NCBI GenBank assembly: GCA_017881985.1
Contig: JADGQH010000198.1
Location: forward strand, 1-6,196
DNA from: Chloroflexota bacterium
GTDB lineage: Bacteria; Chloroflexota; Limnocylindria; Limnocylindrales; CSP1-4
Direction: 5' to 3'
DNA: 6,196 bases
Shown here: one piece after another, positions 1 to 4,390 of the stretch
How the letters are laid out: the number at the start of each line of letters is the position of its first letter
Position numbering within the stretch: the stretch's first letter is position 1
Program-made: the position numbers and the translations under genes
The notes under the pieces: generated by a model
Told to the model about the DNA's origin: nothing
The model's input: the letters and a program-made list of their open reading frames with translations, nothing else
Database searches by the model: none

Positions 1-16
1 GTGTTCAAGATCACAA

Positions 17-22
17 CCTCCT
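17..22 (-). promoter_or_regulatory. Strong Shine-Dalgarno for a minus-strand gene off the left edge
   Basis: The minus strand reads AGGAGG here, a perfect anti-16S match. A GTG follows after 2 nt (14-12) and an in-frame TTG after 8 nt (8-6); the TTG has the better spacing. Only about three codons would lie inside the window, so the product cannot be identified. The site is downstream of the lipoprotein gene on the same strand, so the missing gene may be its operon partner or a separate unit behind the 34-68 stem-loop. That a gene begins here is inferred from the ribosome binding site alone. Confidence 0.4.
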
Positions 23-33
23 GGGTTCCGTCA

Positions 34-68
34 TGCGGGCCCAGGATTGGATCGCCTGGGCACCCGCA
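34..68. other. Bulged 12-bp GC-rich stem-loop
   Basis: TGCGGG (34-39) followed by CCCAGG (40-45) pairs with CCTGGG (55-60) and CCCGCA (63-68). The only interruptions are a 2-nt bulge (61-62) and a 9-nt loop (46-54). It lies about 95 nt past the lipoprotein stop and 11 nt before the AGGAGG at 17-22. There is no T tract on either side, so a classical intrinsic terminator is not supported. It could be a processing or transcript-stabilising hairpin at the 3' end of the lipoprotein mRNA, or a structured leader for the gene to the left. Confidence 0.5.
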
Positions 69-163
69 GGTTCCCCAGCATGGAACGGCCATCCGCGCCG
101 GTCGAGAGTCGAAGCGATTTGTCGGTGCCCATGCGCAACGGCGCCGTCGGCATCGCCGGTTGG

Positions 164-832
164 CTACGGGAGGACCTGGAGGGCCGGGGCGGCCGCGGCG
201 TCGGACTTCGCGGTGACGCCGAGGACCGTGTCGTTCTTCACGTAGAAGTAGCTGAAGGACCCCGAGCTGTCCTTCGTCTTGATGACGTCCTTGCCGCCAA
301 CGTTGACCGAGCCGACGAGGTCGCCTGACGCCTGGGAGGCGGCCGAGAAGACCGTGAGCAGCTTGCCGCTGTCGGCGCCCGCGAAGCGGATCGCGGCGAA
401 CGAGATGTCCATCTTGCTGGTCGGATCGGCGGCGATCGCGACGCTCACGTCCGCAGCCGTCAGACCGAGCGCGGTGATCGCCTGGGTGAATGTGGGATCC
501 GGGCTCGAGCCCAGAAACTGGGCGCCCTTCATGCTGAACTTCTGGAGCGTGGCGCCACCGAACGTGGTCGGGAGCAACGCTTCCAGGTCCTTGTCGGCGT
601 TGAGGGACGGGAGGGCGATGCTCGGCAGCGCGCCGCTCGCGTCGGCAGCCGCGCTCGCTGCGGGTGAGGCGCTCGCCTCGGGCGATGGCGATGGCTCGAC
701 CGACGGCGCCACCGACGCCGCTGCAGACGGGGCCGCCGCGCTCGGAGCGGCCGTGGCGGAGCCGCCACAGGCAGCGACCATGATCGCGAGAGCCGCCAGG
801 GCGGCGAGCGGGGTGAACAGATGGTGGCGCAT
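164..832 (-). CDS. Secreted lipoprotein with Ala/Ser/Pro linker, function unknown
   Basis: This is a 222-residue protein. Residues 1-21 form a lipoprotein signal peptide: a basic MRHH start, a hydrophobic Ala/Leu core, and the lipobox VAAC with the lipidated cysteine at 22. Residues 23 to about 69 are a low-complexity Ala/Ser/Pro linker, as expected for a tether from membrane to domain. Residues 70-222 form one compact domain (LEALLPTTFGGATLQ near its start, VGGKDVIKTKD and SFSYFYVKNDTVLGV near its end). From memory this resembles small lipoproteins found in several copies in uncultured Chloroflexota; I know no assigned function. It should sit outside the cytoplasmic membrane. The start at 832 was chosen because the signal peptide begins there and GGGGAGAGG lies 4 nt upstream; the open frame back to 1012 has no such support. 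It is divergent from the macro-domain gene. A sensor, binding or scaffold role would be a guess. Confidence 0.9.
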   Translation of the reverse strand: MRHHLFTPLAALAALAIMVAACGGSATAAPSAAAPSAAASVAPSVEPSPSPEASASPAASAAADASGALPSIALPSLNADKDLEALLPTTFGGATLQKFSMKGAQFLGSSPDPTFTQAITALGLTAADVSVAIAADPTSKMDISFAAIRFAGADSGKLLTVFSAASQASGDLVGSVNVGGKDVIKTKDSSGSFSYFYVKNDTVLGVTAKSDAAAAPALQVLP

Positions 833-836
833 GAAA

Positions 837-845
837 CCTCTCCCC
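837..845 (-). promoter_or_regulatory. Ribosome binding site fixing the lipoprotein start
   Basis: The minus strand reads GGGGAGAGG, then TTTC, then the ATG at 832. GAGG is 4 nt and GGAG 7 nt from the start. This site, together with the lipoprotein signal peptide that begins directly after it, excludes the longer frame starting at 1012. Confidence 0.7.
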
Positions 846-865
846 AGATGAGACCGTGATGGATG

Positions 866-881
866 GCGGCACCGGTGCCGC
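866..881. promoter_or_regulatory. Perfect 16-bp palindrome, candidate operator
   Basis: GCGGCACCGGTGCCGC is its own reverse complement over all 16 bases. It sits 34-49 bp upstream of the lipoprotein ATG. That position suits a dimeric repressor near the promoter, or a hairpin in the 5' leader if transcription starts further upstream. No loop bases are present, which favours a DNA-binding site over an RNA hairpin. High G+C raises the chance of random GC palindromes, so the regulatory role is inferred. Confidence 0.35.
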
Positions 882-1119
882 TGGGCCCGGACAAGCCCCG
901 GGGGCTGCAGGATAGGCGGGATCGCGCCCGGGTGGAAGAATCGTCCCGGTGCGTGGCGGGGCGGCGATGCGGCATGGTCCCGCGTCCGCCGGTCGCCCGC
1001 CGCCGCGGACACTTCGCGAGAGGGCTCCGTCCGGCACCTCCTCGGAAGCGCAGAATGGCGAGGTCCGGCACGTGGGTGGTCCGCGGCTGTGGGCGACGCG
1101 CGACCATTCGCGGCCGCCC

Positions 1120-1151
1120 GGCCCGGTTCGGCACGCCGGGCCCCGCGGAGG
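1120..1151 (+). promoter_or_regulatory. Leader hairpin abutting the macro-gene ribosome binding site
   Basis: GGCCCGG (1120-1126) pairs with CCGGGCC (1136-1142) around a 9-nt loop. Four bases later comes GGAGG (1147-1151), which is 4 nt from the ATG at 1156. The spacing is short, but the site supports 1156 as the start. The hairpin does not cover the GGAGG itself, though it would bring structure close to the ribosome landing site. Confidence 0.4.
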
Positions 1152-1155
1152 CGAG

Positions 1156-1692
1156 ATGGAGCAGCAGTTCGGCACCGGACGCCTCGTCCTCGTCGAGGGC
1201 GACATCACGACCATCGCAGCCGACGCGATCGGCAACGCGGCGAATGCCGCCCTCGCGGGTGGCGGCGGGGTCGACGGGGCGATCCACCGGGCGGGCGGCC
1301 CGGAGATCATGGCCGAGCTGCGCTCGCGGCACTCGTACGGGACCCCTGCCGGGACCGCCGTCTCGACGGGCGCCGGCGCTCTCCCGGCCCGCTGGGTGAT
1401 CCACGCCGTCGGCCCCGTCTGGCGAGGCGGCGACCACGGCGAGCCCGTGCAGCTTGCCGGCGCGTATCGGTCCGCGCTGAGCATCGCTGCGGAGCTCGGC
1501 GCGCGGACGCTGACGTTGCCCGCGATCAGCGCCGGCGCCTACGGGTATCCGCTCGACGACGCCGCGCGCATCGCGGTCGCGACGGTCGCTGATTCGCTCA
1601 GGGCGGGAGCACCGCTCGAATGGGTGACCTTCGTCCTCTTCTCGCCGCGCGCGCTGGCGGCATTCGAGCACGCACTCCTTGCCTTCCGCTGA
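1156..1692 (+). CDS. Macro-domain protein, MacroD-type ADP-ribose hydrolase
   Basis: This 178-residue protein is a single macro domain, close to the usual stand-alone bacterial length. Visible hallmarks are GDIT at 15-18 (Asp16 is at the adenine-contacting position), NAAN at 27-30, GGGGVDGAIH at 35-44 (typical of the MacroD class), WVIHAVGP at 80-87 and the phosphate-loop segment ISAGAYGYP at 124-132. Known MacroD proteins remove ADP-ribose from acidic residues of proteins or deacetylate O-acetyl-ADP-ribose in the cytosol. The reaction is inferred from family membership. One oddity is AIGNAAN at the start of the second motif, where most members have Val in place of Gly26. The start at 1156 carries GGAGG; the open frame back to 949 is rejected because its extra residues look unlike protein and the domain begins right after Met1. 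The gene stands alone on this strand and converges with the YtpQ gene 24 nt downstream. Confidence 0.92.
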   Translation: MEQQFGTGRLVLVEGDITTIAADAIGNAANAALAGGGGVDGAIHRAGGPEIMAELRSRHSYGTPAGTAVSTGAGALPARWVIHAVGPVWRGGDHGEPVQLAGAYRSALSIAAELGARTLTLPAISAGAYGYPLDDAARIAVATVADSLRAGAPLEWVTFVLFSPRALAAFEHALLAFR

Positions 1693-1705
1693 CGCGCCCG
1701 GCGCG
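1693..1705. terminator. Small GC hairpin between convergent genes
   Basis: CGCGC (1693-1697) and GCGCG (1701-1705) pair around a 3-nt loop immediately after the macro-gene stop, inside the 23-nt gap to the YtpQ gene stop. It has only five base pairs and no T tract. It may contribute to bidirectional termination, but the evidence is weak. Confidence 0.2.
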
Positions 1706-1715
1706 CACGCTCGGG

Positions 1716-2420
1716 TCAGGTCTGCGGTGCGCCCGTTGAGAACGGCGCGAGGCGCCCGGCCACCAGCTCGAAGACCCGCCGGTCGATCGCCTCGTCCGAG
1801 TCGTCGGCGTAGTCCAGCACGAAGTCGGCGAACAGGACGCCGAACTCGGGGTCGTCCGGCAGGAGCGCTCCTGCCAGCAGGAGATGGCGCGCCGGCAGCC
1901 CGATGAGCACGCGGGCGCCGCCGCCGCCGAGCGCCGCACCCAGGTGCGCTGTCACCTCGGGGAGGAGGATGCGGGCCGCGTCCCAGCCGTCGCCGGTGTC
2001 GGACGAGAGGATCCGGCGCCGACCGTCGGTGTCCTCCGACCAGGACGCCCCGCTCGACCAGGCCGCGAGGTTCCGGAAGGCCGCCTCGCGGAGCGTCGAT
2101 GGCCCGACGGCCCACGCGGCGACGTGGTCGCCGCTGGCCAGGACGTCGAACCCGGCCGCCGAGATCGCGTAGGCGACGACCAGATCCGCGGGTCCTGCGT
2201 CGACGACCGGCTGCGTGTCCCCGGCTGCGCTCATCGGCGTGGCAAGCGTGTCGAGGCCTCTTCCGGGCGTGCCCGCTGGTCGCAGGACCGGGTAGATGAG
2301 CCGGGCCGCGGCAGACCAGTCGTGTTCGGGAGCGAAGGAGACGCCCGGACGGCCCGGATCGTCAACTGGCGCAAACGGCGCGCCGGGCGCTGCGTCGGCC
2401 TCGGGCCGTGGAGGCATCAT
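1716..2420 (-). CDS. YtpQ/DUF1444 family protein
   Basis: This 234-residue cytosolic protein has no signal peptide or membrane segment. Residues 1 to about 35 are Pro/Ala-rich and probably disordered. From memory, the rest follows the pattern of Bacillus YtpQ (DUF1444). IYPVLRPAGTP at 42-52 matches that family's IYPVIR segment. LREAAFRNLAAW at 110-121 matches its REAAFNL helix. DGWDAARILLPE at 144-155 matches its DGYDASRIL motif. VLIGLPARHLLLAG at 171-184 matches its VP..DVL strand. The biochemical role of the family is unknown to me. ATG 2420 was chosen over the adjacent in-frame ATG at 2417 because GGAGGAG (2435-2429) lies 8 nt before it. The ATG overlaps the hydratase TGA as ATGA, so translation of the two is probably coupled. 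An open frame continuing upstream through the hydratase gene is a shadow. The family call is fairly sure; its role is not. Confidence 0.85.
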   Translation of the reverse strand: MMPPRPEADAAPGAPFAPVDDPGRPGVSFAPEHDWSAAARLIYPVLRPAGTPGRGLDTLATPMSAAGDTQPVVDAGPADLVVAYAISAAGFDVLASGDHVAAWAVGPSTLREAAFRNLAAWSSGASWSEDTDGRRRILSSDTGDGWDAARILLPEVTAHLGAALGGGGARVLIGLPARHLLLAGALLPDDPEFGVLFADFVLDYADDSDEAIDRRVFELVAGRLAPFSTGAPQT

Positions 2421-3346
2421 CCGGGTCGCTCCTCCGTGGGGCGGGGTGGAATCGGCCGTCCGGGAGGTTCGGGCCGTCCGGGAGGCTCCGCCCGACCTTC
2501 CCAGTGAGGTTGGCGCTTCTCGAGGAACGCAGCCATGCCCTCGACCTGGTCCGCCGTGCCGAAGCGCTCCCGGAACAGCGTTCCCTCGAGCTGGATGCCG
2601 CCGGTCAGGGGCAGCTCCGCGACGGCTCGGACCGCGGCCTTGGCGGCACGCACCGCGCCGGCCGGCAGGGCCGCGATCTCGGCCGCAAGGTCGAGCGCAG
2701 CCGCGAGCGTCTCGTCGGCCGGCACGACCTTCGTCACGAGGCCCAGCCTGGCTGCCTCGTCGGCCCGGAGCTGCCGCCCGGTCAGGATGAGCTCCATGGC
2801 GCGCGCGGCGCCGATCGACCGCGTGAGGCGCTGGGTGCCGCCGCCCCCGGGAATGATCCCCAGCTTGATCTCCGGCTGCCCGAAGACCGCGTCGCTCCCG
2901 GCGACAATCATGTCGCAGGCCATCGCGAGCTCGCATCCGCCCCCCAGGGCGTAGCCGCGCACCGCGGCGATGGTGGGCGTGCCGACCGCGGCAACCCGGT
3001 CCCAGCCGCGAAGGCCCTCCGCCGCGGCGAGCGAGTCGGGTGTCTGCTGCGCGAGCTCGCCGACGTCGGCGCCGGCGGCAAAGGCGCGCGTGCCCGCCCC
3101 GGTGATGACGATGGCGCGGACCTCCGGGTCGGCGTCGAGCGCCTCGATGACGCGGGCGAGGTCCGTGAGCAGAGCGAAGCTCATGGCGTTGAGCGCGCGC
3201 GGTCGGGTCAGCGTCACGAGGGCGACACCATCGAGCTGCACGACGTCCTCGCTCGGCGCCGCCGGGGGCCGCTGCGCAGGCACGACGACTCCCACCAGGT
3301 CGGTGCCGGGATGGCTGGTCGGGTCCGGCCCTTCGCTCAAGGTCAC
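2417..3346 (-). CDS. Enoyl-CoA hydratase/isomerase (crotonase) family protein
   Basis: This protein has up to 309 residues and a complete crotonase core. The first oxyanion-hole segment is GAGTRAFAAGAD (83-94). The second is GYALGGGCELAM (131-142). Glu139 and Glu159 (in FGQPEIKLGIIPGGGGTQRL) stand 20 residues apart, like the two catalytic glutamates of rat mitochondrial hydratase. It should therefore hydrate 2-enoyl-CoA to 3-hydroxyacyl-CoA. Chain-length or pathway preference cannot be read from sequence. The core usually spans about 260 residues; here there is a 35-residue N-terminal lead and a Pro/Gly/Arg tail (about 287-309) built from 18-nt DNA repeats. The start is uncertain. GTG 3346 gives the longest form but has a GGAG only 1 nt away. 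GTG 3283 has GGGAG 5 nt upstream and gives 288 residues, nearer the family length. GTG 3241 (274 residues) is also possible. The stop overlaps the YtpQ start, and the hydrolase lies 81 nt upstream on the same strand. Confidence 0.9.
   Translation of the reverse strand: MTLSEGPDPTSHPGTDLVGVVVPAQRPPAAPSEDVVQLDGVALVTLTRPRALNAMSFALLTDLARVIEALDADPEVRAIVITGAGTRAFAAGADVGELAQQTPDSLAAAEGLRGWDRVAAVGTPTIAAVRGYALGGGCELAMACDMIVAGSDAVFGQPEIKLGIIPGGGGTQRLTRSIGAARAMELILTGRQLRADEAARLGLVTKVVPADETLAAALDLAAEIAALPAGAVRAAKAAVRAVAELPLTGGIQLEGTLFRERFGTADQVEGMAAFLEKRQPHWEGRAEPPGRPEPPGRPIPPRPTEERPG
2454..2489 (-). repeat. 18-bp tandem duplication in the hydratase tail
   Basis: Two 18-nt units (2454-2471 and 2472-2489) share a perfect 14-nt core, GGCCGTCCGGGAGG on the plus strand. 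The period is a multiple of three, so reading frame is kept. The units encode the PPGRPE / PPGRPI part of the enoyl-CoA hydratase C-terminus. This looks like slippage that lengthened a disordered tail. Confidence 0.65.
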
Positions 3347-3372
3347 GCTCCGTTCGGTGCCCGGGTTGCGTC

Positions 3373-3410
3373 CGCGCGCTGCAGTCGCGCCTGCGCGCCG
3401 CAGTCGCGCC
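3373..3410 (-). repeat. 19-bp tandem repeat between hydrolase and hydratase genes
   Basis: Two head-to-tail units (3373-3391 and 3392-3410) match at 17 of 19 positions. On the minus strand each begins GGCGCGACTGC and continues GCGCG. Each unit can also fold, GCGCG against CGCGC around about 7 nt. They sit in the 81-nt gap upstream of the hydratase. That position suits a paired binding site, two leader hairpins or a processing site. A weak -10-like GATACT lies just upstream on the minus strand (3422-3417), so an internal promoter with the repeats in its leader is possible. Confidence 0.6.
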
Positions 3411-3427
3411 CGGAACAGTATCGACCC

Positions 3428-4246
3428 TCAGCGGGCGTCGCCTCGCCCCTCGCCGGCAACCTGGCGCCCGCGACGGGCTGCCGCGGCTGTCTCGGCCGAT
3501 CGCCAGAACGACGCGCACGCCTCGGAGAAGACGCCCGGCTGGTCGGCCATGGCCTCGTGCCCGGCACCCGGGATCACGGCCAGGCGCGAGTCCGGAAGCT
3601 GGCGCGACAGCTGCCAGGCCTGCGACACCGGCACGAACGGGTCGCGGTCGCCGACGACCACGAGCGTCGGCACCTCGACGCGGCGGAGGTCCGCGGCCGA
3701 CACGGCGGGCTGGTGCTCGACCATCTCGATGATCGCCGGCATCAGGCGCCGCCAGGCCCCGGCACCCTGGATCGGGTCGTGGCGGCGGGCGAGCGCCGCG
3801 CCCCAGGCAGGGTCCTGCGCATCGATCCGGGCGACGTCGGCCAGGTGCCGGATGACGCGGGTGCGCGGCTCGAGCTCCGGCGACGTCCCGACCAGGATCA
3901 GCGTGCGGAGGCGCTCCGGTCGGCGGATCGCGTAGAGCAGCGCGGTCGCGGCCCCCATCGAGAAGCCGAGCAGGTGGAACGTCCCCAGGTCGCAGACGTC
4001 CGCGAAGGCATCGAGGTCAACGACCAGGTCACCGTAGCGCAGGCCGGAGACAGGGTCCCACCGCGTGCCAGCATGCCCGCGCGCGTCGGGCAGGTAGCAG
4101 CGGAACGAGCGAGCGAAGCGCGGGAGCTGGGCCGCGAAGTCCTCGCGCCCCGTCGAGGATGCGCCGTGCAGCAGCACGAGCGGCGGCCCGCTCCCCTCGG
4201 CGTGGAAGGAGACCGTGAGGCCATTGGCCGTGACGTGCGTCGTCAC
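3428..4246 (-). CDS. Alpha/beta-fold hydrolase
   Basis: From GTG 4246 this is a 272-residue soluble hydrolase of normal length. The oxyanion-hole strand is PPLVLLHGASSTG (21-33). The nucleophile elbow is GFSMGAA with Ser96. The acid is Asp202 in VVVGDRDPFVP (196-206). The base is His230 in IPGAGHEAM, so the full Ser-Asp-His triad is present. The family includes esterases, MenH/BioH-like and enol-lactone hydrolases; the substrate cannot be assigned. The neighbouring enoyl-CoA hydratase makes thioester or ring-cleavage chemistry plausible, as an inference. The start is decided by homology-like content: residues before Thr2 in the frame back to GTG 4375 are not protein-like, and that GTG would lie across the opposite promoter. 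GTG 4246 has no good ribosome binding site. It overlaps the TGA of a 12-codon upstream ORF, so it may be translated by coupling. The C-terminal 20 residues are Ala/Arg/Gly-rich and probably disordered. Confidence 0.9.
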   Translation of the reverse strand: MTTHVTANGLTVSFHAEGSGPPLVLLHGASSTGREDFAAQLPRFARSFRCYLPDARGHAGTRWDPVSGLRYGDLVVDLDAFADVCDLGTFHLLGFSMGAATALLYAIRRPERLRTLILVGTSPELEPRTRVIRHLADVARIDAQDPAWGAALARRHDPIQGAGAWRRLMPAIIEMVEHQPAVSAADLRRVEVPTLVVVGDRDPFVPVSQAWQLSRQLPDSRLAVIPGAGHEAMADQPGVFSEACASFWRSAETAAAARRGRQVAGEGRGDAR

Positions 4247-4281
4247 GAGTCCGGCGTGCTCAACGGATGGCCGCTGTCCAT
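4243..4281 (-). CDS. Putative 12-residue leaderless leader ORF coupled to the hydrolase
   Basis: ATG at 4281 opens a 12-codon frame (MDSGHPLSTPDS) whose TGA (4245-4243) overlaps the hydrolase GTG (4246-4244) as GTGA. The ATG lies 6 nt after the promoter-like TAGACT (4293-4288), so transcription would begin at or next to it and the ORF would be read from a leaderless mRNA. The hydrolase GTG lacks a ribosome binding site, and this arrangement explains how ribosomes could reach it. The peptide shows no run of a single amino acid, so amino-acid attenuation is not suggested. Its expression is inferred from layout only. Confidence 0.35.
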   Translation of the reverse strand: MDSGHPLSTPDS

Positions 4282-4287
4282 GGATTG

Positions 4288-4315
4288 AGTCTACGCGGGG
4301 ACATCGGAGCGTCGA
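4288..4315 (-). promoter_or_regulatory. Candidate promoter of the hydrolase cluster
   Basis: On the minus strand TAGACT (4293-4288) matches TATAAT at 4 of 6 positions and fits TANNNT. TCGACG (4315-4310) matches TTGACA at 4 of 6, with a 16-nt spacer. The predicted start of transcription falls at the ATG at 4281. This would drive the hydrolase and, by read-through, the hydratase and YtpQ genes. Confidence 0.45.
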
Positions 4316-4343
4316 GCCCCGCAGACGCCGGGTCGCGGCGTCG

Positions 4344-4358
4344 AGAGACCGCGTCTCT
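4344..4358. promoter_or_regulatory. Inverted repeat AGAGAC-N3-GTCTCT, candidate operator
   Basis: Two perfect 6-bp arms (4344-4349 and 4353-4358) surround CGC. The right arm lies about 20 bp before the plus-strand TAGAAT box, where a -35 element would be, and no recognisable -35 sequence is present there. A dimeric regulator bound here could activate or block the plus-strand promoter and might affect the divergent one, whose -35 is about 30 bp away. The regulator is unknown. Confidence 0.4.
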
Positions 4359-4377
4359 GCCGCGCAGACCCGCACGG

Positions 4378-4383
4378 TAGAAT
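4378..4383 (+). promoter_or_regulatory. -10 box of a leaderless promoter
   Basis: TAGAAT matches TATAAT at 5 of 6 positions and ends 7 nt before the ATG at 4391. Transcription would thus begin at or within a base of the A of ATG. No Shine-Dalgarno precedes this gene, which agrees with leaderless translation. A clear -35 hexamer is absent. Confidence 0.6.
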
Positions 4384-4390
4384 GCCGCGC

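Larger units (their letters stand above)
833..1155. other. Divergent intergenic region
   Basis: This 323-bp stretch lies between two divergently transcribed genes and must hold both 5' regions. I see no credible gene in it: open frames crossing it are uninterrupted GC-rich frames without a ribosome binding site or recognisable protein. It contains the perfect palindrome at 866-881, a hairpin at 1120-1142 and the macro-gene ribosome binding site at 1147-1151. CAGAAT at 1051-1056 is the best -10-like hexamer on the plus strand, but no convincing -35 accompanies it, so no promoter is called. Confidence 0.6.

Noticed and set aside
1..163. A tRNA or small RNA at the left edge
   Set aside because: I looked for a tRNA acceptor and T-arm pattern on both strands because of the GGTTCC-like stretches. 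No cloverleaf can be drawn, only the 34-68 stem-loop.
279..851. Plus-strand frame of 190 codons over the lipoprotein gene
   Set aside because: It is the antisense shadow of the Ala/Ser/Pro-coding lipoprotein gene, which has a signal peptide, lipobox and ribosome binding site on the other strand.
1035..1042. AGGAGG-type sequence on the minus strand inside the intergenic region
   Set aside because: No start codon at suitable spacing opens a plausible gene. The next frame start (1012) is about 24 nt away and leads into the non-coding upstream part of the lipoprotein frame.
949..1155. N-terminal extension of the macro-domain protein
   Set aside because: The added residues are low-complexity Arg/Pro/Gly translation of intergenic DNA, and a GGAGG and the domain's first strand mark 1156 as the start.
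529..2115. Long minus-strand open frame of 528 codons
   Set aside because: It crosses the lipoprotein gene in another frame, the intergenic region and the macro-domain gene antisense. The translation is Arg/Pro/Gly-rich with no recognisable domain, as expected for a shadow frame in GC-rich DNA.
1716..3518. A 600-residue reading of the YtpQ frame
   Set aside because: The part upstream of 2420 is the hydratase gene read in the wrong frame. The ATG at 2420 with GGAGGAG upstream is the real start.
2408..4288. Plus-strand open frame of 626 codons
   Set aside because: It is antisense to the hydratase and hydrolase genes, both of which have intact catalytic motifs. The translation is Arg/Glu/Gly-rich and resembles no protein family.
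4247..4375. Extension of the hydrolase to GTG 4375
   Set aside because: No ribosome binding site precedes it, its start would overlap the opposite promoter, and the extra 43 residues are not part of the hydrolase fold.
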